This document shows positions 1 through 10,455 of a stretch of 64,000 nt of DNA, one piece after another. A program made the translations under genes and the position numbers. Within the stretch, counting starts at the first letter, position 1. Each line of letters opens with the position of its first letter. The stretch comes from an archaeon (GTDB lineage: Archaea; Nanobdellota; Nanobdellia; Pacearchaeales; GW2011-AR1): positions 147,261-211,260 of the forward strand of contig JABHWZ010000004.1 in assembly GCA_018657525.1 (NCBI GenBank), read 5' to 3'. The notes beneath the pieces were generated by a model. It ran no database searches and was not told where the DNA came from. It saw only the letters and a program-made list of their open reading frames with translations.

Positions 1-3
1 TTT

Positions 4-942
4 TCAAGCCTTAACAGAATCTTCTGATACCTGATGCACTGTTTCTGCTTCTTTAGCCGGAGCAGTTTGTTGACTAGCTTTTTGTTTAGCTATCTCATTT
101 TTACTATTAGAAATATTCCCATTCAATTCTTTAAGCTCCTTTTGCTTTTGGTCTATCTCTGCTTGCAAATCAGCAATTTTATCTTTATTCTTGATAGCAT
201 CAATCTTCGCCTGAGCCTGCTTTAGCTCTTCTTCCGCACCTTTTAACTCTTCATCTTTTGCTGACGCTTGTGCTTGCTGGGCTTTTAAATCGCTCAACTT
301 TGTAACCTTAATTTCTTTAGGACTTTTATTCTTTTTTCTTTTAAATAACCAAATTACTAAAACCAAGATTATTAATCCTAAAACTCCCCCTCCCACATAA
401 TACATAATCTTATTACTAGGCACTAAATCAGAAATAGCAAACCCACTAATGCCTGATGATTCATCTTCATTATCAACTTCTGTTTCATTCGTCGTAACGT
501 TTGCATCAACTTCTAATTCCTCGTCGCCAATTTCACTCTCATTTATTTCAGGAGTTGGAATTAATTCAAAACTATCTGGAGCAACCTCCAAAGAAATATC
601 TTCTCCAGGCTCAAATTCTTTAGTAAATTTTTTAGACATCACTTTTTCATGTTCAAGTGTTTTAATAAACACAATTATATTAAATTCTTCGTCAACTGAA
701 TAATTAAAATAAACATCCCCGAATTGATTTGAAATTCCAATGAATTGTTCGTATGAATGAAAATTTGACGACTTGGGATCAAACGCAGTCGCCTGCACCT
801 CATGCAATGGCAGCGTCTTAATTTTGACTCGAGTATCAACTGCACTAATAAAACCAACTAAAAATATCAACAATACGAATATTGCAAACCCTCTTTTTTT
901 TATCATCATATTTTTTCCGTGCCTCATAATTCCAAGATGCAA
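4..942 (-). CDS. Membrane protein with signal peptide, C-terminal TM and cytoplasmic coiled coil; unknown function
   Basis: N-terminal hydrophobic segment, TM 'MYYVGGGVLGLIILVLVIWLF', then K/E/Q-rich heptad-like tail; true start may be an internal Met. Confidence 0.7.
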   Translation of the reverse strand: MHLGIMRHGKNMMIKKRGFAIFVLLIFLVGFISAVDTRVKIKTLPLHEVQATAFDPKSSNFHSYEQFIGISNQFGDVYFNYSVDEEFNIIVFIKTLEHEKVMSKKFTKEFEPGEDISLEVAPDSFELIPTPEINESEIGDEELEVDANVTTNETEVDNEDESSGISGFAISDLVPSNKIMYYVGGGVLGLIILVLVIWLFKRKKNKSPKEIKVTKLSDLKAQQAQASAKDEELKGAEEELKQAQAKIDAIKNKDKIADLQAEIDQKQKELKELNGNISNSKNEIAKQKASQQTAPAKEAETVHQVSEDSVKA

Positions 943-1019
943 AGATATATTAATTAAATTTTTCGCATTTATAAATATTGCTCTACTCTGGCGAAATGTT
1001 TAAAAACTAAGATTTCTGT

Positions 1020-1139
1020 ATGAAATTAGAACCAAAGGTTCTAAAACGAGGTTACAAAATGACAGACGAGATGGAATTTCTTGAAAACGAGGACTCTTTC
1101 GAAGAGGATCTAGACTCTTTAGATTTAGATAGCGATTAG
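1020..1139 (+). CDS. Tiny acidic protein (39 aa, MKLEPKVLKRGYKMTDEMEFLENEDSFEEDLDSLDLDSD)
   Basis: Manual translation; below the cutoff of the ORF track. Confidence 0.35.
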   Translation: MKLEPKVLKRGYKMTDEMEFLENEDSFEEDLDSLDLDSD

Positions 1140-2092
1140 TCATCGCCAATTTTTATTTCTATTTTATTATTTTTTTTATCCAACTCAGAAAACTCTGTCC
1201 TAATTTCATATTCTATTTCATCAATTCTTAACTGAGAAATCCAAATATTTGAAAACATTAAAACTCGACCATAACCCATTTGCATTGATTCAATCTCCAC
1301 CTCTTCAATTTGTTTTCCATCTACAAAAATAATTAGTTTAGAATCTGACGCATCTTTCAATCCAATATTTCGAATACTAATATTTGTACTTAAGTATTTC
1401 CCCTCGAGATTTGCACTTACTTTTTCAATTAACAAATCTGGCAAACTTTCAGCCACATAAACATTATCTATCAACTCGAAAATATCTGGCCCAATTATTT
1501 GATCACAATTTGTAATGTTATACATAATATTATTTCTGTTCAAAGAATGTTCAAATCCCAAAACATGAAGCAACTCATGAATTGCAATGTTTGGATTCTT
1601 GCAATTTGATTCTTTTATCAAACGAATTTGCCCGTGTTGAATTATATTAAATTCCCCTCCTTGAGTTATGTTTGTTGGGCCCCCTTCCCCCGCAATAAAA
1701 AGCCCCCCATTCATTTCTCGCGTTTCATCACAAATAATCAAAATATCTTCGTCATCTAAAACTTCATAAAATTCTAAAACAGTATCACCCTCGATAAATT
1801 CAAAAGCCTGTTTCATATTGTAAGTTTTCTGCAAAGAACAATCATCAATTTTATAAGAAATTTTTTTCTCAGGAAAACGCATATTTTCATAAAACTGCAT
1901 ACTTGCAGAAACCCCTAAACTAAAATTTGAATGTGCAGGAACATTTTCAAAATAAACTCCGCCCCGAGGCACAAACCAATAAAAAGTCAAAAGCCCAAAC
2001 ACTAAAATCAAAAATAAAAGTCCCAACACAATCTTCAACCCGCTTTTTTTCTCCTCTTCCTCGTAATCATATTTAATAAACATAGTTAACAA
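1136..2092 (-). CDS. Membrane-anchored metzincin/matrixin-like zinc metalloprotease with C-terminal CARDB-like domain
   Basis: N-terminal TM; HELLHVLGFEHS matches HExxHxxGxxH; followed by 'NNIMYN' Met-turn-like segment. Confidence 0.75.
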   Translation of the reverse strand: MLTMFIKYDYEEEEKKSGLKIVLGLLFLILVFGLLTFYWFVPRGGVYFENVPAHSNFSLGVSASMQFYENMRFPEKKISYKIDDCSLQKTYNMKQAFEFIEGDTVLEFYEVLDDEDILIICDETREMNGGLFIAGEGGPTNITQGGEFNIIQHGQIRLIKESNCKNPNIAIHELLHVLGFEHSLNRNNIMYNITNCDQIIGPDIFELIDNVYVAESLPDLLIEKVSANLEGKYLSTNISIRNIGLKDASDSKLIIFVDGKQIEEVEIESMQMGYGRVLMFSNIWISQLRIDEIEYEIRTEFSELDKKNNKIEIKIGDD

Positions 2093-2130
2093 AATGAAGT
2101 TGAGTTTTTATATTTGATGTTTACAAAAAA

Positions 2131-2895
2131 TTATTTCCCATAATTAACTCGGATAGTTTTAGATTGAGTCATATTTCCACCTTTATCAGTTGCTCTAGCA
2201 AAATAGGTATGCTTTCCTTTTCTTCCAAGTTTTCTTAAATCTAATTCCCCTCTCCAACGTCCCTTATCCCCAAAATAAGAATCTGTTTTAAAAAATTCAC
2301 TATCTAAAACCTTTCCATCCTCATATAAAATTAAATCTTCAATTCCAGCATTATCTCCAGAATCATCTGCATTCAACATTAATTTTTTAGAATCAATAAG
2401 ATAAATTCCAAGACCCCCTAGAAATTCCGGGGGCAAATCTAATTCTTTTCCAGTAAATTCTAATTTCAAATCCTTAGATCTTCCCTTTTCCCCATCTTTA
2501 TCAATTGCCACAACATGGTGAATATGTTTTCCAGGTGTTGTTTTCTTTAAATAAAACACAGCATGAGGACTAGTACACCCTCCGGTTTTTTTTGAATCAA
2601 TAAGTTCGCCATCTTCATAAAGTTCCATCTCAACAATTCCCAAGTTACTCCCCTCATCAAATGCATTTGATCTAATTTCTGCACTTATTCCTGTCTTCCC
2701 CCTAGGATTTGAATAAATCCCAGTTATACCCCTGAATTTCGGAGCAGTCAAAGAAGGTTTAGTCAAATCATACTCAACAATTTCTTCTTTTTGCACTGAT
2801 TCTTTTTTATCTACTTCTGCAAGCTTTTCTCCTCCAAAAACTCCCCAAACTAATCCTCCTGCCAAAAGTAATGATTTTAATGTTTTCATAAACAC
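2131..2895 (-). CDS. Secreted protein, tandem paralog of the next gene
   Basis: Signal peptide; shared 'HxYFAxAxDKGGN..SK.IRVNYGK' C-terminus. Confidence 0.7.
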   Translation of the reverse strand: MFMKTLKSLLLAGGLVWGVFGGEKLAEVDKKESVQKEEIVEYDLTKPSLTAPKFRGITGIYSNPRGKTGISAEIRSNAFDEGSNLGIVEMELYEDGELIDSKKTGGCTSPHAVFYLKKTTPGKHIHHVVAIDKDGEKGRSKDLKLEFTGKELDLPPEFLGGLGIYLIDSKKLMLNADDSGDNAGIEDLILYEDGKVLDSEFFKTDSYFGDKGRWRGELDLRKLGRKGKHTYFARATDKGGNMTQSKTIRVNYGK

Positions 2896-2928
2896 TTTTA
2901 CTATTTCTAATTTATAAAGATTTAGATA

Positions 2929-3609
2929 TTATTTCCCGTAATTAACTCGGATAATTTTTGAACGAGCAACATTTCCGCCTTTATCAACTGCTTCCGCAAA
3001 ATAAGTATGCTTTCCTTTTCGTTTTAAATTTCTTAAATTTTCTACAAAAGAAGAACTTGGAAAATCTTTAAATTTTTTTCCATCTTCATACAAAACTGTT
3101 TTTTCTATTCCCTTATTATCTCCATAATCATTACCATTAAAAATTAACTCATCATCATGCATTGAAAACCAACTGATTATTGGGGGCAAGTCTAGGTCTC
3201 TCCCAGTAAATTCTAATTCTAACTTTTTAGATCTCCCTTGATTCCCATCTTTATCGATTGCGACAACATGATAAGTATGCACTCCAAGTTTTATCTTTTT
3301 GAGAGAAAATTTTACTGAGGGATTCTTTCCTTCTACTTTTTTTGAAGCAATAGGCATAGGTTTCTCGTCCTCATACAAATCAATTTCAACAATTCCCGCA
3401 TTATAGCCCTCATCCTTCGGAGAAACATAAATTTCTGCAGTTTTCCCTATTTTTTTTTGAGGCCTTGAAAAAAAACTTCCAGTATTATCAAATTTCGGAG
3501 AAATTAGGGAAAGTTTTGAGATATCGAATTCTTCAACTTTATCCCCACAACCACTTAAAAGTACACTAGCTAATCCTCCCGCCAAAAGTAATGATTTTAA
3601 TGTTTTCAT
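2929..3609 (-). CDS. Putative lipoprotein, tandem paralog
   Basis: Lipobox-like LLSGC after signal peptide; parallel domain layout with 2131..2895. Confidence 0.7.
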   Translation of the reverse strand: MKTLKSLLLAGGLASVLLSGCGDKVEEFDISKLSLISPKFDNTGSFFSRPQKKIGKTAEIYVSPKDEGYNAGIVEIDLYEDEKPMPIASKKVEGKNPSVKFSLKKIKLGVHTYHVVAIDKDGNQGRSKKLELEFTGRDLDLPPIISWFSMHDDELIFNGNDYGDNKGIEKTVLYEDGKKFKDFPSSSFVENLRNLKRKGKHTYFAEAVDKGGNVARSKIIRVNYGK

Positions 3610-3669
3610 AAATTTATTTACCTATATTTACTTATAAAGATTTAGATATTATTTCCCGTAAATAACTAT

Positions 3670-3996
3670 TCAAAACAAAGGACCCTTCAAAATATTTCCA
3701 GATTCTTTTAATACTAATTTATTTAATTCTTGAACAAGCCCTCTTGACAATTCACTAAATTCCTCTGCCTGTCTTAGCAAATTTTGTTTTCTTTCTGTAT
3801 CCCTTGTTTGATTTGCAGAATCTCTAGCTAATTTTATTACTTTTCCAAGAACTTGATTTAACTCAAATCCAGATTCATAAATTCTATCTTTAAACTCACT
3901 CGCATCTTTTAAACGTCCATCCCTCATTGCTTCCCTATAAAGTGCACAATATCCCTTGAAGTCTAACTCAACTTGCCCATATTCATCAGATAACAT
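3670..3996 (-). CDS. Hypothetical helical protein
   Basis: ORF in same-strand cluster. Confidence 0.5.
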   Translation of the reverse strand: MLSDEYGQVELDFKGYCALYREAMRDGRLKDASEFKDRIYESGFELNQVLGKVIKLARDSANQTRDTERKQNLLRQAEEFSELSRGLVQELNKLVLKESGNILKGPLF

Positions 3997-4026
3997 AAAA
4001 TAGTAAGTCCCTTCAAAATTATAAAC

Positions 4027-4332
4027 TTATCTATTTTCTAACGCGCCATCACGCAGAAGTAAATTTAAACCCTTTTCATTAAGCCTAATTCCAACTTCAA
4101 TTGCATCTAAATTTTTAAGAATTGATAACAATCTACATTTCTTTTCAGTAGATCTCAGTTCTTTGATTCTCATTTTCCATAATTCCAAACCCATATTATT
4201 GAACTCAAAAAGAGAATCGTATGTATCTTGCACAATTCCTTTTACCATTTTTCCTTCACTAATCATCTGTTCATATAAATCCCTCTGACGTTGAAAGTTA
4301 TCGAAAGCTTTTTGATATTCTTCCCTATCCAT
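4027..4332 (-). CDS. Hypothetical helical protein
   Basis: ORF in same-strand cluster. Confidence 0.5.
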   Translation of the reverse strand: MDREEYQKAFDNFQRQRDLYEQMISEGKMVKGIVQDTYDSLFEFNNMGLELWKMRIKELRSTEKKCRLLSILKNLDAIEVGIRLNEKGLNLLLRDGALENR

Positions 4333-4448
4333 AAAAAAACTAAAAATAAACTAATTATAAAACTATCTATTTTAACATTCCATAAAAAGAAACACATTTA
4401 ACAATAATCCCATTCCAAACATTCATTAAAAAAATAAAAAATAAAAAA

Positions 4449-4466
4449 CCCCAATTAAATTGGGGG
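4449..4466 (-). terminator. Hairpin followed by T-rich tract downstream of the acidic ORF
   Basis: ccccaattaaattggggg stem; on the minus strand it is followed by TTTTTTATTTTTTATTTTTT. Confidence 0.6.
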
Positions 4467-4480
4467 TGTAATTAGAAAAT

Positions 4481-4744
4481 TTATTCAGCTGCTTCTTCAG
4501 CAGGTGCTTCTTCAGCTGATTCTTCTGAAGCCTCTGATTCATCTTCTGATTCAGTATTTTCTGAAACTTCTTCAGATTCCGCTTCAGCTGCTTCTTCAGC
4601 AGGTGCTTCTTCAGCTGCTTCTGCTTCAACGGCTTCTTCTTTTGCTTCTTCAGTTGCTTCTTCAGCGTCGCCAGTAGCTTCTTCAGATTCCGCTTCAACT
4701 ACTTCTTCAGTTGCTTCAGTTTGTGTTTCTTCGTTTTCTTCCAT
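4481..4744 (-). CDS. Acidic low-complexity E/A/S repeat protein
   Basis: Repeated EEAPAEEAAE; start at 4744, hairpin terminator after stop. Confidence 0.55.
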   Translation of the reverse strand: MEENEETQTEATEEVVEAESEEATGDAEEATEEAKEEAVEAEAAEEAPAEEAAEAESEEVSENTESEDESEASEESAEEAPAEEAAE

Positions 4745-4863
4745 GGTATATTACCTCATTTAATTACTATTCTAAATAAAACTCCTTTTAAAAAATTTTG
4801 GGTTTACTTAATAGTGAATTCTGAAAAGACAAGCTTTTTAAAGAAAATGAGGATTAAGGATAT

Positions 4864-6204
4864 ATGACTAATGACAAAGAATCTGAAGAAATAGATAAGT
4901 CAAAGATTCAAAAACTATTCGAAGAAGAAATAACAAAACCATATTATAAAATTGATTATTTAAACGATTTCAAACTTCCCTACAAAAAACTAGATGTCTC
5001 GATAATTATTCCGACAAAGAACAGATCCCCTTACAAACCCAACTCATTAAAAAGCGAACTAAATCCCCTAGCTTGGGCAATTGATTCTTGTTTAATACAG
5101 AAACCTAAAATCAATGAAATCATAATCATAGACGATAAAAGCAATGATTATACAAAACAAGTCGTCGAATCATTTAGAGACCAAGCTAAAAAAGCAGACG
5201 TAAAATTAATCTACATAAAAAACAAAGTTCAATTAGGCAATGGTGCATCAAGAAACGTAGGATCAAGATTAGCAAATTCAAAATACCTTTTCTTTACAGA
5301 CGACGATTTAATAATGGCTCCCTATGCAGTCTTCGGCGCATATTATACTTTTGAATTATTAGAAAAGAAAGGAGAAAAAATCGGATTAGTCGGCCTCCCA
5401 GTTTATTTCAGAAAATCATTCCCCTCAAAAATCCTTTCAAAAAAAGAAATTGGAATCTTAGATTACACAAAAGGAATAATTAAACCAAACAAAGATGCAT
5501 TCATCCAAGAACTATTAACAAAAGAAAAATCTAATAAATTTTTAGATAATGAACTAAACATATTAAATCCAATAGAAATTCAAAATACAAACGCCTACGG
5601 CATTTGTTTAAGACAAGCTTTTGAAGACGTCGGAGGATTTCCAAATAAAATAGTGCGAGGAGAAGACAGAGAATTCGGAAGCAAATTAATTGAAAATGGT
5701 TATGATTTATATTTCAGCTGTGACATAAAATTCCAAGGAGTTCACGGAATGTTTGGATTCAATAACGGAGTTCTATTTGAGGGACAAGACTGGTTTAGAC
5801 AATCAGGAGGGAAGATTTCATTAAAAAAAATGATGAAAGAATGTGACAAGCCAAAAGAATCAACAGGCGCCAGAGTCGGAGTAAATCAATATATCTACCA
5901 GCAAATCATGTCTTTCTTTATTTCAACTTACAAGAGAAACAAAAAAGGAGCGATTAACTGGACAAAAAGAGTTTACAAAAATTTTGTTTTAAAAGGAGAT
6001 AGTGCATCAATTGGTTCTCAAAAAATTCCTCCATTAAACGAAGAAGAAAGAAAATCCATGTGGCTATCAGCAATTAATCAAGGATTAAAATTCGTCAGAG
6101 ATGAAGAAAAAAAAGCACTACAAAAACTTAACAAAACAATTCGAGAACTTCAAAAAGAAAGTAAAGCAGACAAAAATATTATCTCAATATTAGAAAGATT
6201 ATAA
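4864..6204 (+). CDS. Family 2 glycosyltransferase
   Basis: DVSIIIPTKNR, 'FFTDDDL' DxD-like, 'RGEDREFGSKL' acceptor motif. Confidence 0.85.
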   Translation: MTNDKESEEIDKSKIQKLFEEEITKPYYKIDYLNDFKLPYKKLDVSIIIPTKNRSPYKPNSLKSELNPLAWAIDSCLIQKPKINEIIIIDDKSNDYTKQVVESFRDQAKKADVKLIYIKNKVQLGNGASRNVGSRLANSKYLFFTDDDLIMAPYAVFGAYYTFELLEKKGEKIGLVGLPVYFRKSFPSKILSKKEIGILDYTKGIIKPNKDAFIQELLTKEKSNKFLDNELNILNPIEIQNTNAYGICLRQAFEDVGGFPNKIVRGEDREFGSKLIENGYDLYFSCDIKFQGVHGMFGFNNGVLFEGQDWFRQSGGKISLKKMMKECDKPKESTGARVGVNQYIYQQIMSFFISTYKRNKKGAINWTKRVYKNFVLKGDSASIGSQKIPPLNEEERKSMWLSAINQGLKFVRDEEKKALQKLNKTIRELQKESKADKNIISILERL

Positions 6205-6824
6205 TGATAAAGGAAAAAGAAGGGTGGCAATCTAAAGTAAAATTTTATAATAATTATGTTATCAAAAAATTAAAATCTCCACGGGAAATTGAAGAAGGTA
6301 TTAAACAATATCTAAAGAAAAAAAATAAATCACATGAATTAAAAGAACTTGTTAAAAAAACAATCAAACTAACCAACACTTCACTAAAAATAATTAAAAA
6401 AACAAAAGCACCGAAAGATTATTTTGGAAACCCAGAATTTATCGGCCCTCGTGAAATAAAACAAGACCGCGCAATTTTAATGAGTGACGCTCTAGAAAAC
6501 TTAATTTCTAAAAATAAAATAAGTGAAGCACAAAAATTAATAGACCAATACATAAAATTAATTTTAAACTTATGGCAATATAAAATTCATGAATTAAATT
6601 ACAAATTTTATTCGAATTATGGCGTAATAAATAACCAAGTTATTTTACTTGACTTCTTAGAAATCACCGAAGATAAAAAAGAAGTTATTGATTATATCAA
6701 AAATAAAAAATGGGACAGCAAAAAAGATTTAAAGAAAAGAATCCCCCCAAAATTAATCGAATATTATATTAAAAAAATGAATGAAAATATAAATTTAAAA
6801 AACCTAGAAAAATTCTGGAAATAG
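6204..6824 (+). CDS. Hypothetical protein in glycosyltransferase cluster
   Basis: Overlaps preceding GT gene by 1 nt. Confidence 0.6.
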   Translation: MIKEKEGWQSKVKFYNNYVIKKLKSPREIEEGIKQYLKKKNKSHELKELVKKTIKLTNTSLKIIKKTKAPKDYFGNPEFIGPREIKQDRAILMSDALENLISKNKISEAQKLIDQYIKLILNLWQYKIHELNYKFYSNYGVINNQVILLDFLEITEDKKEVIDYIKNKKWDSKKDLKKRIPPKLIEYYIKKMNENINLKNLEKFWK

Positions 6825-6858
6825 AGGGCTTTAAAAAGATAATTTTCGAAGATATACT

Positions 6859-7686
6859 ATGATAATAAAACAAAACAAAAAAGAGCTTTATTGGAATATT
6901 GTTTCTGAAGATGAAATGAAAAAGATGTTAAAAACAGCCAAAGTTGATTATAAAAAAGCTATCAAAAATATGAAAATAACAGATTATCAAAAAGATTATA
7001 TCTTGAATGAAAAAGTTAGAGGAAAAGTAACAGAACTAATTGTTAAAAAAAATAAAATAAAAAACCCCCGAGTTTTAGATATTGGTGCGGGATTTGGGGC
7101 ATTAGGCATTTCACTTGCAAGAAATTTTAACACGACTTCTATCGACGTTAATCCTTCAACACTAAAATTTATCGAATATAGAGCACAACAAGAAAAAGTA
7201 AATCTAAAAGTTAAAAAAATAAATCATTTATTCTATGGATTGCCTTTCGAAGACAAAAGTTTTGACATTGTTGTTATGAATGGTGTTTTAGAATGGGTGG
7301 CCTCAAGTATAGAAGGAGATGTTAAAACAATTCAAGAAACAATATTAAAAGATATTTCTAGAATCTTAAAAAAGAACGGAACATTAGTCTGGGGAATTGA
7401 AAATCGATTAGCATGGGATTGGATGAAAGGAAAAACAAGCCACGTTTCAATAAAATATATTGACCTAATGCCGAGGTGGCTTGCTAACATAATTTCAATG
7501 AAAAAGAAAGGACAGAAATACAGAACTTATATTTATTCAAAACCCACTTACAAAAAAATGTTAAAAAAAGTTGGATTAAACGAAATAGAATTTTATACAG
7601 CTTACCCCACATATCAAAAACCAAAGACAATTTTAAAAAACAAAAATCCTTTTGTGAATAGTTTTATAATCTTTTCAAAAAAATGA
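6859..7686 (+). CDS. SAM-dependent methyltransferase (class I)
   Basis: VLDIGAGFGALGISLA motif I; FDIVVMNGVLEWV. Confidence 0.85.
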   Translation: MIIKQNKKELYWNIVSEDEMKKMLKTAKVDYKKAIKNMKITDYQKDYILNEKVRGKVTELIVKKNKIKNPRVLDIGAGFGALGISLARNFNTTSIDVNPSTLKFIEYRAQQEKVNLKVKKINHLFYGLPFEDKSFDIVVMNGVLEWVASSIEGDVKTIQETILKDISRILKKNGTLVWGIENRLAWDWMKGKTSHVSIKYIDLMPRWLANIISMKKKGQKYRTYIYSKPTYKKMLKKVGLNEIEFYTAYPTYQKPKTILKNKNPFVNSFIIFSKK

Positions 7687-8876
7687 AAATTCTTTTTCAA
7701 TGCCCAAAATATCTTCCCGACCTAGGAGGGATAGAGATTAGCACATCTAAAATAGCAAAAGAATTAATCCAAAGAGGACATGAAGTTTCAGTTTTATGTG
7801 AAAAGACTTCTGATTCTCAAAAAGATTTTGAGATTATGGAAAAAGTCAAAGTGTTTAGATTCTTAAATAATCCTCTTGGGAAATTTTTTAATTTTTTAAA
7901 TTTTCAAAGTCTCCAAATAAGTTTAAAAAAATATGGCAAAAAATTTTATAAAGAAAACAAATTTGATATAATTATCTCGAGGGCATTCTTTTTCATTAAA
8001 CCCACTAAACAGATAATTCCAAAAACTCCACTTATGTATATTCAACCCTCTGTTGGATATATCGCAATGCAAAAATCCGCTGAGAACTCACCTTGGATAA
8101 GAAAAAAAATTAGTAGATATTTAAAATCATTAATTTCATATTCAATGGAAAAAAGGGCACTAAAAAATGCAGACAGAACTCTTTCAAGAAGCAAAAGTAT
8201 GGATCAAATAATACAAAAAGTTTTTCATTCCCCAAAAGAAAAAATTGGAAAATTTACACAAATAGCAAATTTAAAAGATTTTCAACCCCGAGAAAAAGAT
8301 GCAAAGCTATTAGAAAAATTACAAATAAAAAATAAAAAAATAGTCTTAACAATTTCAAGATTAAGCCCAGATAAAAACAATCTAGAACTGATAGATATTT
8401 TTAAAAATACAAACCCAAAAAATTCTGTCTTATTAATTGTCGGGGGTGGAAGCCAAGAAAATGAAATTAAAGAAAAAATTAAAAAATTAAAAATGAAGAA
8501 TAAAATTATAATGGTTGGGGAACAAAAAAATACAAAAATATATTATAATCTTGCAGATATTTTTGTTACAACATCTAAACAAGAAGGATTCCCAAATGTT
8601 TTTTTAGAAGCAATGGCGTCAGGAATTCCCATAATTGGATTTAAAGAAAATCCTCCAGAAATTACAATCCCAACCAATGAAATAATTCAAAGTAAAAAAA
8701 TAGGATTTGCAGTAAAGGATAAAAAAGAATTTTCAAAAAAAATTAATATATTATTAAAAAATGGTAAATTAAGAAATCAGATGAAACAAAAAGCAATAGA
8801 AGAAGTAAAGAAATATTCTTCAAAAAAAATATGTGACAATTTACTTTTAGAAATAAATAAAATAATGCCCAAATGA
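7683..8876 (+). CDS. GT4-type glycosyltransferase
   Basis: N-terminal 'PDLGGIEIS', C-terminal 'EGFPNVFLEAMASGIPII'. Confidence 0.9.
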   Translation: MKILFQCPKYLPDLGGIEISTSKIAKELIQRGHEVSVLCEKTSDSQKDFEIMEKVKVFRFLNNPLGKFFNFLNFQSLQISLKKYGKKFYKENKFDIIISRAFFFIKPTKQIIPKTPLMYIQPSVGYIAMQKSAENSPWIRKKISRYLKSLISYSMEKRALKNADRTLSRSKSMDQIIQKVFHSPKEKIGKFTQIANLKDFQPREKDAKLLEKLQIKNKKIVLTISRLSPDKNNLELIDIFKNTNPKNSVLLIVGGGSQENEIKEKIKKLKMKNKIIMVGEQKNTKIYYNLADIFVTTSKQEGFPNVFLEAMASGIPIIGFKENPPEITIPTNEIIQSKKIGFAVKDKKEFSKKINILLKNGKLRNQMKQKAIEEVKKYSSKKICDNLLLEINKIMPK

Positions 8877-9907
8877 AAATCTTAATATGTTCAGATATAT
8901 ATCCTGGTTTAGCAGGAATCGCACAGTACTGCCAAGAATTATCTAATGTTTTAAAAAGAGAACATCAAGTTACAATTCTAACCTCTAAACAACCTTTACA
9001 AAAAAAAGAAGAAATTCTAAATGAAATAAAAATCATCCGTTTACCTCACGCAGAAGTCGAACAATTTATGCAAAAAAATAAAAAAAATTTTAATTTGGTA
9101 ATAATCAGGTGGTATAGATATTTATTACCCGCAACACAATTTTTCGAAAATACAATTTATATTTTACCCTCAATACGAAAAGCAAGTTATAAATCAATTT
9201 ATACAAATTTAAAAAAAAGAGAAATAGAAAAATCAAATGTAGAAGAAAAAGGTATGCAAAAATGTAAATTTATAATTTATCCAAGTAAAAATGTAAAAAA
9301 ACAAGCAAAAGAAGAGTATGGAATTAATCGAGGAGAAATAATTTCCCACGCAGTAAATTTAGAAAAATTCAAACCCTCAAAAGAAAAAAAGATTTATGAT
9401 ATCTTAACTGTCGCAAATTTAAGCGATAAAAGAAAAGGAATCGACAAATTAATTAAAGTTGCCAAAAATTCCCAAGCGAATTTTTTTGTTTTAGGAAAAG
9501 GAAAACTAAGAGAAGAATATGAAAAAGAAATAAAAAAAGAAAACATTAAAAATTTTAAATTTTTAGGCCAAAAAGAAAGTCAAAAATACTATCCAAAATC
9601 TAAAATTTATGTTTTACCCTCGAGATATGAAGCGTTCGGCTTAGTCCTTTTAGAAGCCATGGCTTGTGGAATTCCTTGCATAGCCTTTCAACCAGATGGC
9701 AAAAAAATAAAAACCGCTTCAGATGAAATAATAATAAATAAAAAAACAGGATTCTTAGTTAAAAATGAAAAAGAAATGGCTAAAAAAATCAACCTTCTTT
9801 TATCTAACGATAAATTAAGGAAAAAAATGGGAAAAGCCGCAAGAAAAAAAGCTGAAAAAAATTCTTGGGAAAAAAAGGTAAAACAAATTTTAAATTTATT
9901 TCAATAG
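8873..9907 (+). CDS. GT4-type glycosyltransferase
   Basis: 'SRYEAFGLVLLEAMACGIPCIAF'. Confidence 0.9.
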   Translation: MKILICSDIYPGLAGIAQYCQELSNVLKREHQVTILTSKQPLQKKEEILNEIKIIRLPHAEVEQFMQKNKKNFNLVIIRWYRYLLPATQFFENTIYILPSIRKASYKSIYTNLKKREIEKSNVEEKGMQKCKFIIYPSKNVKKQAKEEYGINRGEIISHAVNLEKFKPSKEKKIYDILTVANLSDKRKGIDKLIKVAKNSQANFFVLGKGKLREEYEKEIKKENIKNFKFLGQKESQKYYPKSKIYVLPSRYEAFGLVLLEAMACGIPCIAFQPDGKKIKTASDEIIINKKTGFLVKNEKEMAKKINLLLSNDKLRKKMGKAARKKAEKNSWEKKVKQILNLFQ

Positions 9908-9976
9908 ATTTATTAAATAATTTCAATATCAAAAAAAATTCAAAACCCTTAAAAACAATCACTCCCTCTCTAAAAT

Positions 9977-10438
9977 ATGAAATGTATCTTCTGTGAATTT
10001 AATAAAAACAAAAAGTTTCATTCATTAAAAAAAGAATATCCTTTGATAATAGTTTACCAATCAAAAAATATCTTAGCATTTTTGAGCAATCCAAATAATG
10101 TAGGCCACTCTGATTTATTGATTATCCCAAAAAAACATTTTGAATTTATAGAAGAAATACCCCCCAAAATTCAAAATGAATTAATCAGACTAAGTTCTAA
10201 AGCAGCAGGAATCTTAAGAAAAAAATATGGTGGATCAAATATTTTACTAAACAATGGACGCTCAGCTGAACAATGGATACAACATGTGCACTTTCATATA
10301 ATCCCGAAAATTTCAAAAAAAGCCACAATTTTAAATAAATATGTTGGAAAAAATCCTTGGAAAAATTTATCAGTAAAAGAATTTACAAAAATATCAAACA
10401 AACTAAAACAAGATTTCAAAACCCTTAAAAAGGATTGA
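9977..10438 (+). CDS. HIT family hydrolase
   Basis: HVHFHIIP histidine triad. Confidence 0.9.
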   Translation: MKCIFCEFNKNKKFHSLKKEYPLIIVYQSKNILAFLSNPNNVGHSDLLIIPKKHFEFIEEIPPKIQNELIRLSSKAAGILRKKYGGSNILLNNGRSAEQWIQHVHFHIIPKISKKATILNKYVGKNPWKNLSVKEFTKISNKLKQDFKTLKKD

Positions 10439-10455
10439 ATCTTTAAAATCTCAAG

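Noticed and set aside
4426-4698. 90-aa K/L-rich ORF overlapping the acidic ORF
   Set aside because: Shifted-frame reading of the GAA/GCT repeats, and it runs through the terminator.
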